Origin: Paractinoplanes toevensis | GTDB taxonomy: Bacteria; Actinomycetota; Actinomycetes; Mycobacteriales; Micromonosporaceae | DNA length: 35,458 bases | Direction: 5' to 3' | NCBI RefSeq assembly: GCF_018332695.1 | Contig: NZ_BOQN01000041.1 | Coordinates: forward strand, 1 to 35,458 | Shown here: piece by piece, positions 8,990 to 18,376 of the stretch | How positions within the stretch are numbered: position 1 is the first letter of the stretch | How the letters are laid out: each line of letters begins with the position of its first letter | The notes under the pieces: generated by a model | The model's database searches: none | What the model was told of the DNA's origin: nothing | Seen by the model: the letters and a program-made list of their open reading frames with translations, nothing else | Made by a program: the position numbers and the translations under genes

Positions 8990-10039
8990 TCATCCTCCCC
9001 AAGGGTGGTCTGGATTCGTCGCGACTTCGAGCAGGAAGCGGGAAGCGGACATCATGTGGAGCCGGTGCCGACTCAGCTCGGCGTCGAAGACGATGACCGG
9101 CCAGAACTCGGGCCGTTTTGTGTAGGTCAGCCAGCAGACGTGGCCACCGCCCTCGAGGTCACCCCAGCGCATGACGCCGCGCGGCTCGGGCCACACCGTC
9201 CCGGCCGGACCGCCGCCGGCGGCGCGCTGCTTGACCACCCGCCGACGCAGTTTGTCGTACGTCTTGACCAGGTCGACCGGCCCGCCGGGCGCCGCCACCG
9301 TCACCGGGCCGACCTGGATCGCGCCGAGCTCCTCGATCAGGTGCTTGTAGTCGGGCGGCGGCGGCCAGCCGATCTTGCCCTGCACCTGCGACCAGACGGT
9401 GTACCAGCGCGGCACGGTGATCGTGATCGGGGCCGGGGTGACCAGGTCGCGCAGCTGGTCCACGCAGTCCACCGGGCCGATCAGCTCGCGGCCCTCGGCC
9501 TCGCGGTTCCAGTGCTCCTCGTCCGGGCCGGCGGGTGCGGACATCCGGCCGTCGTTGGCGACGTAGGACGGCGGCTGCTGCGCCTCGGCGACGAAGGAGA
9601 GCTCCTCGATCGGGGTGGGCACGGTCAGCACCGCCCGGAGGAAGGCGGCCGTGGAGAGCCGATGGACCACCCGCCCCGGACCGCGGCTGTCGCAGACCAC
9701 GACCGGCCACGCGTCCGGGTCGTCGCCCTCGATCCGCCAGGCGATGATGTAGTCCATGCCGACCACCGCCCACGGCACCAGATCCGGTTCACCCAGCATC
9801 TGGGCGTAGCCGTGGATCTCGTCCGCGTACTCCTCCGGCGGGAAGTTGGCCGGATGCAGCAGGGACAGGAAGGTCTGGAACATGCCGGGCGGCAGCGCCT
9901 CGGTCACCTCCCGGAACTCGGCCGGGTATTGGGCGCCCGTGGCGCTCTGCACGGCCGCCCAATCGATCGGTGCCGGTGGTGACGCCGGCCAGCGAAGGAG
10001 TTCGAGCAGGGCGGCGGTGGCCACGGAGGGAGTTGTCAT
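8990..10039 (-). CDS. tandem SUKH (SMI1/KNR4) protein, probable immunity protein
   Basis: The 349-residue protein has no signal peptide and is presumably cytoplasmic. Two SUKH-like halves can be seen. The first covers residues 1-160: IDWAAVQSATGAQYPAEFREV, GMFQTFLSLLHPANF, DPDAWPVVVCDSRG, and LSTAAFLRAVL. The second covers about 215-349: PPPPDYKHLIEELGAIQVG, PRGVMRWGDLEGGGHVCWLTY, EFWPVIVFDA, and SASRFLLEV. SUKH proteins are established immunity proteins for nuclease-type polymorphic toxins. The ATG at 10037-10039 overlaps the toxin stop as ATGA, so the two are translationally coupled, as expected for a toxin-immunity pair. The subtilase starts 3 nt downstream, and its ribosome-binding site lies in the last codons of this gene. 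The family call is by motif pattern; the role is inferred from position. Confidence 0.8.
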   Translation of the reverse strand: MTTPSVATAALLELLRWPASPPAPIDWAAVQSATGAQYPAEFREVTEALPPGMFQTFLSLLHPANFPPEEYADEIHGYAQMLGEPDLVPWAVVGMDYIIAWRIEGDDPDAWPVVVCDSRGPGRVVHRLSTAAFLRAVLTVPTPIEELSFVAEAQQPPSYVANDGRMSAPAGPDEEHWNREAEGRELIGPVDCVDQLRDLVTPAPITITVPRWYTVWSQVQGKIGWPPPPDYKHLIEELGAIQVGPVTVAAPGGPVDLVKTYDKLRRRVVKQRAAGGGPAGTVWPEPRGVMRWGDLEGGGHVCWLTYTKRPEFWPVIVFDAELSRHRLHMMSASRFLLEVATNPDHPWGG

Positions 10040-13000
10040 TTGATATTCCTGATCGTTGCTCGGAACACGGGCTGACCCGGGGTGGCGACCACGAACTCGA
10101 TCGAGGTGGGTACGTCGCTCTTCGGGTTGCCGTAGACGGGTGTCACGGAGTAGTAGACCTGATTGGTCTTGGACCACTCGTTCACGATCTTCTCGACACC
10201 GTGGTACATGGCACCGGAGTTCACCTTGCGCTGCCACAGCGGCACGATGTTCTCCGGTATCTGGCCGTTGCCGCCGAGTTCGCGTCCGATCAGGTGACCG
10301 CGCGCCATCTCGTTGTTCGGGGTGGACTGGTAGCCCGGTGGGGTGTAGGTCGCCACGGTGCCGACCGACTTCGGACCCGGCGGGTTGTAGCAGGCCTCCG
10401 CCCCGGTCGCCCGGCCACGCGGCTCGTCCGGGTCGTAACTCGGCTCCACGTCCTTGTAGTGGATCTCCTCGCCGTTGAGCGAGCCGTCGGCGAAGCACTC
10501 GTCCCGCTGCTCCTTGGTCTGCTGCGAGAGCGGATCGTCGTCGCTCTCCCAGGTGCGCAGCCGCGGGTTGTTCTTCGGTCGCTTGCCCACCTGGTTCAGC
10601 CAGTCGACAAGTAGGCCGCCGACCAGCAGGGTCAGGCCGGCACCGGTCTCCTCGATGGTGCCGACCGCGGTGGTGACCAGGGCCGCGATGCCCGCCGTGA
10701 TGGCCGGACCGGGATCCACGATCTTGAACTTGGGCAGCTTGATGTTGATCCGCGGCACGCGCGGCTTGACCTGCGTGCCCGGCGCCGGCGGCTTGACCGG
10801 CTTGAACAGCGGCGGCTCCCACGGCGGCGGGGGCGGCGGAGGCGGCGGGGTGTAACGCGGTTCGCTACCGCTCGGCCCGCCGCCACCCCGTGGCCCGCCA
10901 CCGCCGCCGGGACCGTTGCCCGGACCGTTGCCCGGCCCCTTCTTGGTGGGGTGCGGGTTGGTGTAGTGGCTGTACCGGCTGCGATCGGGCCGCATGCCGC
11001 TGGGCCCCCGGTAGGTGGCCCAGGAATTCTTGTGGCAGGCCCCCGGGCCCTCCATCTCGCACTGCTCGTAGCCGAGCCTGGTCGGGTGATGCCACTCGTA
11101 CTCGGCCCAGAGGATGATGCCTTCGCAGATCGGGCAGTGGCCGGACGGGTCGGCGTTGGCGACCGGATCGCCGGTGCCGTAGGCGTACCGGTTGCCGGAA
11201 CCGGCCGGTTCCGGGTCGACCGCCCAGGTGTCCCGGCTCTGGAACGAGCCGGTGCCCGGGTCGTACCAGCGAGACGCCATGTTGACCGAGCCGGTCGCGG
11301 TGTCGGTCCAGGAGCCCTGGTAACCGGTCGCCGCGGTCTCTCCCGCCGATGCGGTGACCTCGCCGAACGGGTCGTAACTGCGGGTGTCCGGCGCACTCGC
11401 CGACAGGTAGCGGCCGGTCACGTCGCCGTGCTCGTCGGCGTACAGCATCCGGGCGGTGCCGCCGCTGACCGCCTTGTCGGCGAAGGGCTGCCCCCAGCTG
11501 TCCCGGCTGACCACCCGGGAACCGTCGGCGGCCACGTCGTTGGTGAGGCCGTCGTAGGCGAATCCGCCGATGCCGTTGCGCGTCGAGAGCCGGTCGAGCG
11601 AATCGTACGTGTAGGAGGTCGAGCCGTCGGCGATCAGCCGCTCGAAGGCGTCGTAGGAGACCTCGCCCTTCGTGCTCCGGTCCAGCGTGCCGCGCGACGA
11701 GTACGTGTAGGTGTTGGTCCCGTCGCTGGTGAGCTGGTTCTGCTCGTTGTAGGTGGACGTCACCGACCCGGCTCTGATGCGGTTCCCGGCGTCGTCGAAG
11801 TCGTAGTCGACAGTCCCGCTCGGTGACGTCCACGTCGAAAGCCGACCAAGACCGTCATACGTGTACGAGTTAGCGGTGCTTCCGGACGCCGTGTACTGCG
11901 TCTTGCCGGTGACTTTGTCGTCGCCGTCGTAGATGTACGCGTCGCCGAGCAGCACCCGCGGCGGCAGCCCGGCCGTGACGGTCTGCTCCACCCGGTCGGC
12001 GGCGAGCCGTTCCAGGTCGTCGTAGGTGAGCACCCGCTTGACCGTCTTGCTGGCCGCCCGGTCGATGACCGAACCGAGCCGCCCGGCCGTGTCGTAGCCG
12101 TAGTCCACGGTCCGCCCGGTGACCGGGTCGCTGAAGGTCAGCGGCCGCCCGGCGTCGTCGTAGGTGAACGACGCGGTGCCGGCCGCATCCGTACGCGTCA
12201 TCAGGTGGCCGTCGCCCGAGAAGCTCTGCGACGTGGTGCCGGCCGGCCCGGAGCTGCCGATCAGGTCGCCGCGGTCGTCATAGGAGTAGCTGATGTCGCT
12301 GACCTTGACCGTCCGCCCGTCGGCGTCGTATCCGAGCGTCCGGTCGGCCGTGGGGACCTCCGCCCCGGTTCCGGACTCCCCGGTGAGCCGGCCCTGCGCG
12401 TCGTAGGTCGCGGTGCGGACCACCCCGCCGGGCAGCCGTTGGGTGACCGCCTGCCCGGCCTTGTCGTAGGCGAACGTCCAGGTGCGCTGGGCCGGGTCGG
12501 GCGCGGCCGCGGTGGCCGGCTCGATCGTCGACTCGAGAAGGCCCCACACGTTGTACGTGTAGTCGGTGGCGTGGTTGTTCCCGTCGACGTAGCGGGTGGT
12601 GTTACCGGCCGCGTCGTAGCCGGTCTGCACCTGCACGTCGTGGCCGGCCTCGGCCGGCGAGGTCTGTGCGACGACCCGGTCATAGGCGTCGTAGTCGTAC
12701 GTCATCTTTCGACCGCCGCCGGTCGTCGCGGTCCGGGTGTTGCCGTTCGGGTCGAGCTCGGCCGTCGTGCCCCGCAGCACCGTCGTGCCCCGCCGCTGCT
12801 CGCCGCCGACCGTCCGCCCGGCCAGGTCGTAGACCGTGGCGGTGGTGAGCCCGGACGGGTCGGTGCTGCTCAGCTGACGGCCGGCCAGGTCGTACGCGTA
12901 GGAGGTTTCCCGGCCGGTGGCGTCGGTGACCTTGCTGAGCAGCCCGGACGTGTCGTAGGCCAGGTTGGTCGCATGCCCCTGCGGGGTGGTCACCTTGGTG

Positions 13001-16000
13001 GCGTGCCCGGCGTCGTCGTACTCGGTCGCGGTGATCAGGTAGCTGGTCGGTGCCGGCTGCCGCTCCACCCGCGTCTCGGTGACCTGGTTGCCCAGCTCAT
13101 CGTAGGTGGCCAGGGTCTGGCTGCCGCCGGGGGTGGTGGCCGAGACCTCCTCACCGTTGCGGTTGTAGCGGAACGCGGTGGTGCTGGGCCGGCTGCCGAC
13201 CGGCGGCAGCGTGATCGAGGTCTGGTTGCCGTACGGGTCGTAGGTGGATGAGGTGACTCGCTGCAGTCCATCCGTGAACTTGGTGACGTTGCCCTGGTAG
13301 TCGTACTCGTACGAGACGGTCGGGGTGATCGCCACGCCGCCGGGCGGCGAGTAGGTCGGCTGGGTGATCCCGGCGGCCCGGCCCATCAGGTCGTACGCCG
13401 TGGTGGTGACCGCACCGTTCGCGTCCTTGCGGACGGTCGCCTCGCCGAACGTGTTGTAGCCGGTCGTGACGGCCGGCCGCACCGACTTGGTCTGCTTGCC
13501 GGCCACCCAGGTGTCCACGGCCGGCCCGGTCTCGGTGCTCGGCCGGCCGTTCGCGTCGTACGTGTAGTCGGTGGTCAGCACCCGCGGGTTTCGCACCGAC
13601 CGGGGCAGGCCGCGCTCGTCGTAGGTGGTGACCGTGGACAGCACGGTGCCACCGGCGGGCTGCTGGTCGGTGCGGGTCAGCTGGTTGTCCGGGCCGTAAC
13701 CGTACGTGGTGACCTCGCTGCGACCGGGCTGGGCCGCGCCGGTCCGGGTCTCCTGCACCACGTTGCTCTCGGGGTCGTACAGGTAGTCGGTGGTCCGGGC
13801 GGCGCCGCCCGGGTCGACCACCGTGCGGCTGACCGCGGCGGCCGGGTCGTAGGCATTCGTCGTGGTGACGCCGCCCTCGACCAGCTGGGTGAGGTTGCCG
13901 GCGGCGTCGTAGGACCGCTTCTCGAGGGTGACGTCGCGGACCGTGCCGTCCGGGGCGTGGTAGCCCTTCCGGACCGACGTGGCCAGCAGGTCGTTGTCGT
14001 AGTAGGTGTAGTTGGTGATCCGGCCGATCGCGTCGGAGTAGCTGGTCAGCCGGCCACCGGGGTCGTAACCACGCCATTCCAGGGTCAGCGCGGAGTTGGC
14101 CGTGGGATTCTGCGGGTCGGCGCCGGGACCGTTCGCGGTGCGGGTGAGCAGCTGCCGCTGGTCGTCGTAGACGCTGGTCCAGGTGATTCCGCCGGCGTCG
14201 GCGGTGGTTACGGTCAGACCGTCGGCGGAGTACGTCGTGCTGTTGGCGGTGCCGTCCGCGAACCGGGTCGAGGCCGGCCGGTCGTGGGCGTCGAAGCCGT
14301 ACAGCGTGGTGCGGGCCGGGTCGCCGCCGGTGGCGTCGGCGTCGGTCACGCTGACCGTGTTGCCGTTGCCGTCGTAGCCGTAGGTGGTGACCTGCTGGTG
14401 GGTGACCCCGGTGATCGGGTTCTTCACCGCCGGGCCGGTCTCGGTCTTCACCAGCGAACTCGGGGTGTACGTGTACGTGGTGGTGCCGAACGTCGCCCCA
14501 CCGTCGTTGCCGGTCGTCCTGGTCGAGACGCGACCCTGCTCGTCGTACGCGTAACGGGTGTTGAGGCCGAGCGGGCTGGTCTCCCGGGCCAGGTCGCCGG
14601 TGGATCGGTAGGTGTACGAGGTGACCTGGTCCCGAACCCCGGTGTGCTTGACCAGCACCCCGGCCGGAACCGTCCCACCACCCTCGGCTGCTTCCGACCC
14701 GGTGGCGTAGTCCCAGCTCTCGTCCGGCCGCGCGGAGACCCCGGTCGGTTTCGGGTAACTGGCCGTGACCAGCCGCCCGGTCGGGTCGTAGCCGTACGTG
14801 GTCTGGTAGGTCGTGTCGGCCGGCCCGCTCGACCGGGCATCGAGCTCGGCGGTGACCTTGTCGTTGCGCGGGTCGAGCGGATCGGCGCTGTTCAGGTAGT
14901 ACGACGTGTAGCTGGTGTCGCACGCGCCCGGCTGCCGGCAACTCTGCTCCGAGAGCACGTTGCCGCGACTGTCGGTGGTGAACACGGCCGAGTGGTTGTT
15001 CGGGTCGGTGATCTTGGAAACGAAGCCGGCCGCGTTGTACTCGTAGTACTGACCGGTGCCGTTGTGGGTCACCGACACCAGGCGCGCGCCGTGGTCGTAG
15101 TCGATCGTGTACGTCCAGTCCGGGTACGGACCGTGCAGCGCGATCGTGGCGGTGCCGCCGTTACGGAACGGCGCGTCCAGCCTCCAGTCGCGGCCCCAGC
15201 TGTCCTTGAGAGTGCGCACCCGGTCGGCCGCGTCGTCGTAGGTCAGCGCGGCGAACCGGCGGCCGTCCTGCGGCAGCACCACCCCGGTCAGCACATCGAT
15301 CTTGGCGGCCGCCGCGTAGTGGTTGGCGACCGCGAGCGCGCTCAGCGGCTGGGTGTAGAGCGCCAGCTCGTCGATCGCGCCGTCGAAGTAGAAGCCCGCG
15401 CCGTTGGTGGACGGCCAGTCCTTGCCCTGGCCGGCGCCGACCGTGTACTGGATCTGGTCGTCGTGGTCGACCGGGCCGACGGCCGCGATCTTCTGGGCGA
15501 CGCCGTCGATGTACAGCGTCTGCCGGTTGACCGCGGCGGAGATCGCCGCGTGATGCCAGTTGCCGTCGTTGACCACCGCGTCGCTGACCGCCTGCCGCGG
15601 TCCCTCCGGTTTGGGCACCGAGAAGCCGGCGTAGAGCAGACCGTCGACACCGACGTACATGACCGGGGTCCAGGCGGTGGCGGTGCCCGGGAACGACTGG
15701 CCGTTCTGGTAGCTGAGCAGCGTGCCGGACTCGGTGGTCTTGAACCACAGCTCGGCCGCCGCCGACATGGACGATGTGGTGACCTTGGATGGCAGGGTGA
15801 CCCGGCTGCTCGCCCCGTCGAAGACGGCGGCGTGCTCACCGGCGCCGGCGACCGCACCGTCGGCGTTCAGGACCACCCCGGTGTAGGTGCCGGCGTCGTC
15901 GCCCGGCGAGCGGGCCGTGGTGTTGGCCGCCGTCGAGCCGCTCGTCTCGCCGAAGCGCCAGTAACCGCGCGGCGCGTCGTTGAGGACCGCGCTGCGGTAG

Positions 16001-18291
16001 TGCGACGTGTCGCCGTACTCGTAGGTGGTGCAGTTCGGGGCCGGGTCGGGACCGCACACCGAGGTGAGGCGATTTCCGGTGTACGTGTAGGTCCAGGCCG
16101 GACCGCCGTTCGCCCGCACCTCGGTGACGTGGGCGCCGGTCCAGGTCAGGTTGAGCTTGCGGTTGCTGACGTTGTTCAGGATCTCGACGACATGGTCGCC
16201 GGTGTCGTAGCGCAGGGTCTCGGTGAGCCCGTCCGCGTCGATCAGCGTGACGAGCCGGCCGAGCGCGTCGAACACCCAGCGGCTGCCGGAGGCGTCGCGC
16301 AGGGTCCAGGTGGCGGTGGTGTCGTTGCGGACCAGGGTGATGGCGTCGCCCTGGGGCGGCGCGTAGGACCCGTCCGGGTTGCGGCCGAAGCGCACCTGGC
16401 GGCCGGTCGGCAGGGTGATCACGGCGCTCGGCGCGGTGCTGGCGCCGGCCACCTTGTCCTCGGCCAGGGCGGTGTCCACCCGGGAGGCCCAGCCGGAGCC
16501 GAACGCGTTGGTGCGTCGCGGGTCGAGGCTGTTGTAGGTGCGGGTGATGGTCAGGTCGGGACCGACCGTGGTGACCGAGGCGTCGGTGACCACGGTCGAG
16601 TAGTTGCCGACGCCGGGGTCGACGCCGGGCGCCTGCACCGTGTCCGGCGAGCCGCCCAGGTTCGAGGTGATCTCCGGTTGCGGCACCCGGGTGGTGAGCA
16701 TCAGCGGCCCGGAGTACGGCCCGGCGCCGATCGTGTCGTGCACCCGGATCCACCAGTAGTAGGTGCTCGACCACTTCAGGGCCGGCGTGGTCCAGGTGTG
16801 ACCGGTGAAGCCCGAGCTGGTGCAGTTGGTGGGCGCCTCCGGGGTGCCCGAGCAGATCTTGAAGTCGTACTTGAGCTTGGCGTTGGCCGGCCAGTTGTCC
16901 GGGTCGACGCCCTCGGCGTACAGGGTCGGGGTGATCGACTCGACCTCGGCCCCGGAGCCCGGCTGTTCGAAGTTGGCGGCCGGCAGGACGTTGTTGACCT
17001 TGATCGGGAAGGTGCCGATCGGAACGCCGTAGGCGCTGTTGAACGAGGCGCCGGACGCGTCGTACATCTGCAGCTCGACGGTGTAGGTGCCGGGTGCGAC
17101 GGCCGGGATCGGCACCGTGATCGTGCCGGTGCCCAGCGGCGCGACGGCGGCCGACGGCGCGACCTTGGCTCCGGTCGCGACGACGGTCGAACCGTTCTTG
17201 ACCACGACGCCGGCCTTGAAGCCACCACCCGCCGCCCAGGTGCTCGAGCCCTGGTTGGTGACCTTCACGACGGCGTTGCCGGCCGTGGTGTTGGTCGGCA
17301 GCAGCACCGAGTCCACGCCGTACGCGGCGCCCTCGGCGGAGTAGGTGACGCTCAGCCGCGGCGGGTTGGCGCTTTCCGCCGCGGCGAACCGCTTGAACTG
17401 GGCGTTCGACTTCTCGTTCGGCGCCCGCAGGCTCAGGCCGTAAAAGGCGCGGCCGTGGGTCCAGCCGGTGGCGTCGTCGGCGTTCAGCGCCAGCGACTCC
17501 CAGGCCGGCGCGCAGGAGCCGGAGGCACCGCCCTGGTGGGCGAAGGACCGGGTCTCGTAGGCCCGGTTGACCGACGCGCCCGGCCAGCGCAGCGACGACG
17601 CCGACCAGGACTCGCTGACCTGGAAGACCGTCACCGGGGTGGCCGAGCAGGAGTCGGCCCAGGATTCGAAGACGGTGAGCGCGGCACCGTTGACGTACTT
17701 GTTCTTCAGCGTCGTCGCGAGGTCGCCGAACTTGAGGTAGGCCCGGCCGATGTGCTTGCCGCCGTCATCGGTGCCGACCTGCAGGTCGGTCGAGCCGGAC
17801 TCGTCGCCGTGACCGGACATCACGAACGTGTCGCCGTCCGTGGTGATCGCGCCGGAGCTGGACGCGAGCAGCGCGGTCATCGTGCCGTCGGCGTTCTGGT
17901 ACAGCTCGGTCCGCGCGTCCGGTTCGGCCACCAGCTTGCTGGTGCGGGCGTCGAAACCCGCCCGCCGGGCACCGGCCGGTTTGACCACCGGCTTGATCCG
18001 CCGCGGAGCCGGCGCCGGTTCGGCAAGGACGGGGGCGGTCAGCCGGTCCGGCACCGCGCCGGCCGGCCGTACTCCCTTGCCGCCCTTGGCCGGCAGCGAC
18101 GTGTCGCTCGAACCGGCCGGTAAGTAGTGGCTGCCGCTCGGCGCGGCTCCCGTTCGTTGTACCGGCGCGGCGTCCGCGGCCCCGGCCGGCCGCACCGGCC
18201 GCGGGTCGGCGGCCGAAGCCGGAGTGTCCAGTCCCTCTGCCACCAGCATGCACGCAAGCGCACACGCCAGCAGTCGACGCCATGTGACCAC
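10036..18291 (-). CDS. giant secreted RHS/YD-repeat toxin with C-terminal DNA/RNA nuclease
   Basis: The 2751-aa protein starts at a GTG with AGGAG 7-8 nt upstream and has a Sec signal peptide (cleavage probably after A27). Domains in order: DNRLRE-like segment (about 150-320); an Ig/CARDB-like domain (320-440); a fibronectin-like domain (440-540); an RHS entry motif (VDPGVGNYS, about 551) and YD repeats; a LamG domain inserted at 768-994; long YD-repeat array to the RHS-core end NRYAYGTGDPVANADPSGHC near 2383. A linker holds a run of nine prolines, Gly-rich repeats and a hydrophobic stretch (about 2535-2570). The C-terminal domain (about 2630-2751) carries ARGHLIGRELGG with H2666, NIVPLWQRKVNSG and YYSVTPVYGN, which match the beta-beta-alpha metal nucleases (DNA/RNA non-specific endonuclease family). 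It likely kills competitors by nucleic-acid cleavage, with the SUKH protein as antidote. Confidence 0.9.
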   Translation of the reverse strand: MVTWRRLLACALACMLVAEGLDTPASAADPRPVRPAGAADAAPVQRTGAAPSGSHYLPAGSSDTSLPAKGGKGVRPAGAVPDRLTAPVLAEPAPAPRRIKPVVKPAGARRAGFDARTSKLVAEPDARTELYQNADGTMTALLASSSGAITTDGDTFVMSGHGDESGSTDLQVGTDDGGKHIGRAYLKFGDLATTLKNKYVNGAALTVFESWADSCSATPVTVFQVSESWSASSLRWPGASVNRAYETRSFAHQGGASGSCAPAWESLALNADDATGWTHGRAFYGLSLRAPNEKSNAQFKRFAAAESANPPRLSVTYSAEGAAYGVDSVLLPTNTTAGNAVVKVTNQGSSTWAAGGGFKAGVVVKNGSTVVATGAKVAPSAAVAPLGTGTITVPIPAVAPGTYTVELQMYDASGASFNSAYGVPIGTFPIKVNNVLPAANFEQPGSGAEVESITPTLYAEGVDPDNWPANAKLKYDFKICSGTPEAPTNCTSSGFTGHTWTTPALKWSSTYYWWIRVHDTIGAGPYSGPLMLTTRVPQPEITSNLGGSPDTVQAPGVDPGVGNYSTVVTDASVTTVGPDLTITRTYNSLDPRRTNAFGSGWASRVDTALAEDKVAGASTAPSAVITLPTGRQVRFGRNPDGSYAPPQGDAITLVRNDTTATWTLRDASGSRWVFDALGRLVTLIDADGLTETLRYDTGDHVVEILNNVSNRKLNLTWTGAHVTEVRANGGPAWTYTYTGNRLTSVCGPDPAPNCTTYEYGDTSHYRSAVLNDAPRGYWRFGETSGSTAANTTARSPGDDAGTYTGVVLNADGAVAGAGEHAAVFDGASSRVTLPSKVTTSSMSAAAELWFKTTESGTLLSYQNGQSFPGTATAWTPVMYVGVDGLLYAGFSVPKPEGPRQAVSDAVVNDGNWHHAAISAAVNRQTLYIDGVAQKIAAVGPVDHDDQIQYTVGAGQGKDWPSTNGAGFYFDGAIDELALYTQPLSALAVANHYAAAAKIDVLTGVVLPQDGRRFAALTYDDAADRVRTLKDSWGRDWRLDAPFRNGGTATIALHGPYPDWTYTIDYDHGARLVSVTHNGTGQYYEYNAAGFVSKITDPNNHSAVFTTDSRGNVLSEQSCRQPGACDTSYTSYYLNSADPLDPRNDKVTAELDARSSGPADTTYQTTYGYDPTGRLVTASYPKPTGVSARPDESWDYATGSEAAEGGGTVPAGVLVKHTGVRDQVTSYTYRSTGDLARETSPLGLNTRYAYDEQGRVSTRTTGNDGGATFGTTTYTYTPSSLVKTETGPAVKNPITGVTHQQVTTYGYDGNGNTVSVTDADATGGDPARTTLYGFDAHDRPASTRFADGTANSTTYSADGLTVTTADAGGITWTSVYDDQRQLLTRTANGPGADPQNPTANSALTLEWRGYDPGGRLTSYSDAIGRITNYTYYDNDLLATSVRKGYHAPDGTVRDVTLEKRSYDAAGNLTQLVEGGVTTTNAYDPAAAVSRTVVDPGGAARTTDYLYDPESNVVQETRTGAAQPGRSEVTTYGYGPDNQLTRTDQQPAGGTVLSTVTTYDERGLPRSVRNPRVLTTDYTYDANGRPSTETGPAVDTWVAGKQTKSVRPAVTTGYNTFGEATVRKDANGAVTTTAYDLMGRAAGITQPTYSPPGGVAITPTVSYEYDYQGNVTKFTDGLQRVTSSTYDPYGNQTSITLPPVGSRPSTTAFRYNRNGEEVSATTPGGSQTLATYDELGNQVTETRVERQPAPTSYLITATEYDDAGHATKVTTPQGHATNLAYDTSGLLSKVTDATGRETSYAYDLAGRQLSSTDPSGLTTATVYDLAGRTVGGEQRRGTTVLRGTTAELDPNGNTRTATTGGGRKMTYDYDAYDRVVAQTSPAEAGHDVQVQTGYDAAGNTTRYVDGNNHATDYTYNVWGLLESTIEPATAAAPDPAQRTWTFAYDKAGQAVTQRLPGGVVRTATYDAQGRLTGESGTGAEVPTADRTLGYDADGRTVKVSDISYSYDDRGDLIGSSGPAGTTSQSFSGDGHLMTRTDAAGTASFTYDDAGRPLTFSDPVTGRTVDYGYDTAGRLGSVIDRAASKTVKRVLTYDDLERLAADRVEQTVTAGLPPRVLLGDAYIYDGDDKVTGKTQYTASGSTANSYTYDGLGRLSTWTSPSGTVDYDFDDAGNRIRAGSVTSTYNEQNQLTSDGTNTYTYSSRGTLDRSTKGEVSYDAFERLIADGSTSYTYDSLDRLSTRNGIGGFAYDGLTNDVAADGSRVVSRDSWGQPFADKAVSGGTARMLYADEHGDVTGRYLSASAPDTRSYDPFGEVTASAGETAATGYQGSWTDTATGSVNMASRWYDPGTGSFQSRDTWAVDPEPAGSGNRYAYGTGDPVANADPSGHCPICEGIILWAEYEWHHPTRLGYEQCEMEGPGACHKNSWATYRGPSGMRPDRSRYSHYTNPHPTKKGPGNGPGNGPGGGGGPRGGGGPSGSEPRYTPPPPPPPPPWEPPLFKPVKPPAPGTQVKPRVPRINIKLPKFKIVDPGPAITAGIAALVTTAVGTIEETGAGLTLLVGGLLVDWLNQVGKRPKNNPRLRTWESDDDPLSQQTKEQRDECFADGSLNGEEIHYKDVEPSYDPDEPRGRATGAEACYNPPGPKSVGTVATYTPPGYQSTPNNEMARGHLIGRELGGNGQIPENIVPLWQRKVNSGAMYHGVEKIVNEWSKTNQVYYSVTPVYGNPKSDVPTSIEFVVATPGQPVFRATIRNIK

Positions 18292-18329
18292 GGCAATCTC
18301 CTAGCTAGTTCCCCCGTGTGACCGGAGAG

Positions 18330-18342
18330 CGATCAGTGATCG
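18330..18342. promoter_or_regulatory. 13-bp palindrome upstream of the RHS toxin gene
   Basis: CGATCA-G-TGATCG is a perfect dyad lying 38 nt upstream of the toxin start, in the 85-bp gap after the LOG gene. It could be an operator for the toxin operon. No repressor gene is obvious next to it. Confidence 0.35.
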
Positions 18343-18376
18343 ATCCCCAGCACTGGGTAACCTAGCGGAGATTGAG

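Noticed and set aside
13957..18123. 1388-codon open frame on the plus strand
   Set aside because: It lies wholly antisense to the RHS toxin gene and has no domain pattern; long antisense frames are expected in DNA this GC-rich.
18240..18291. Lipoprotein signal in the RHS toxin N-terminus (Cys10 or Cys14)
   Set aside because: The residues before Cys14 (A-L-A) do not fit a lipobox and Cys10 is too close to the start; a normal Sec signal ending at ASA27 fits better.
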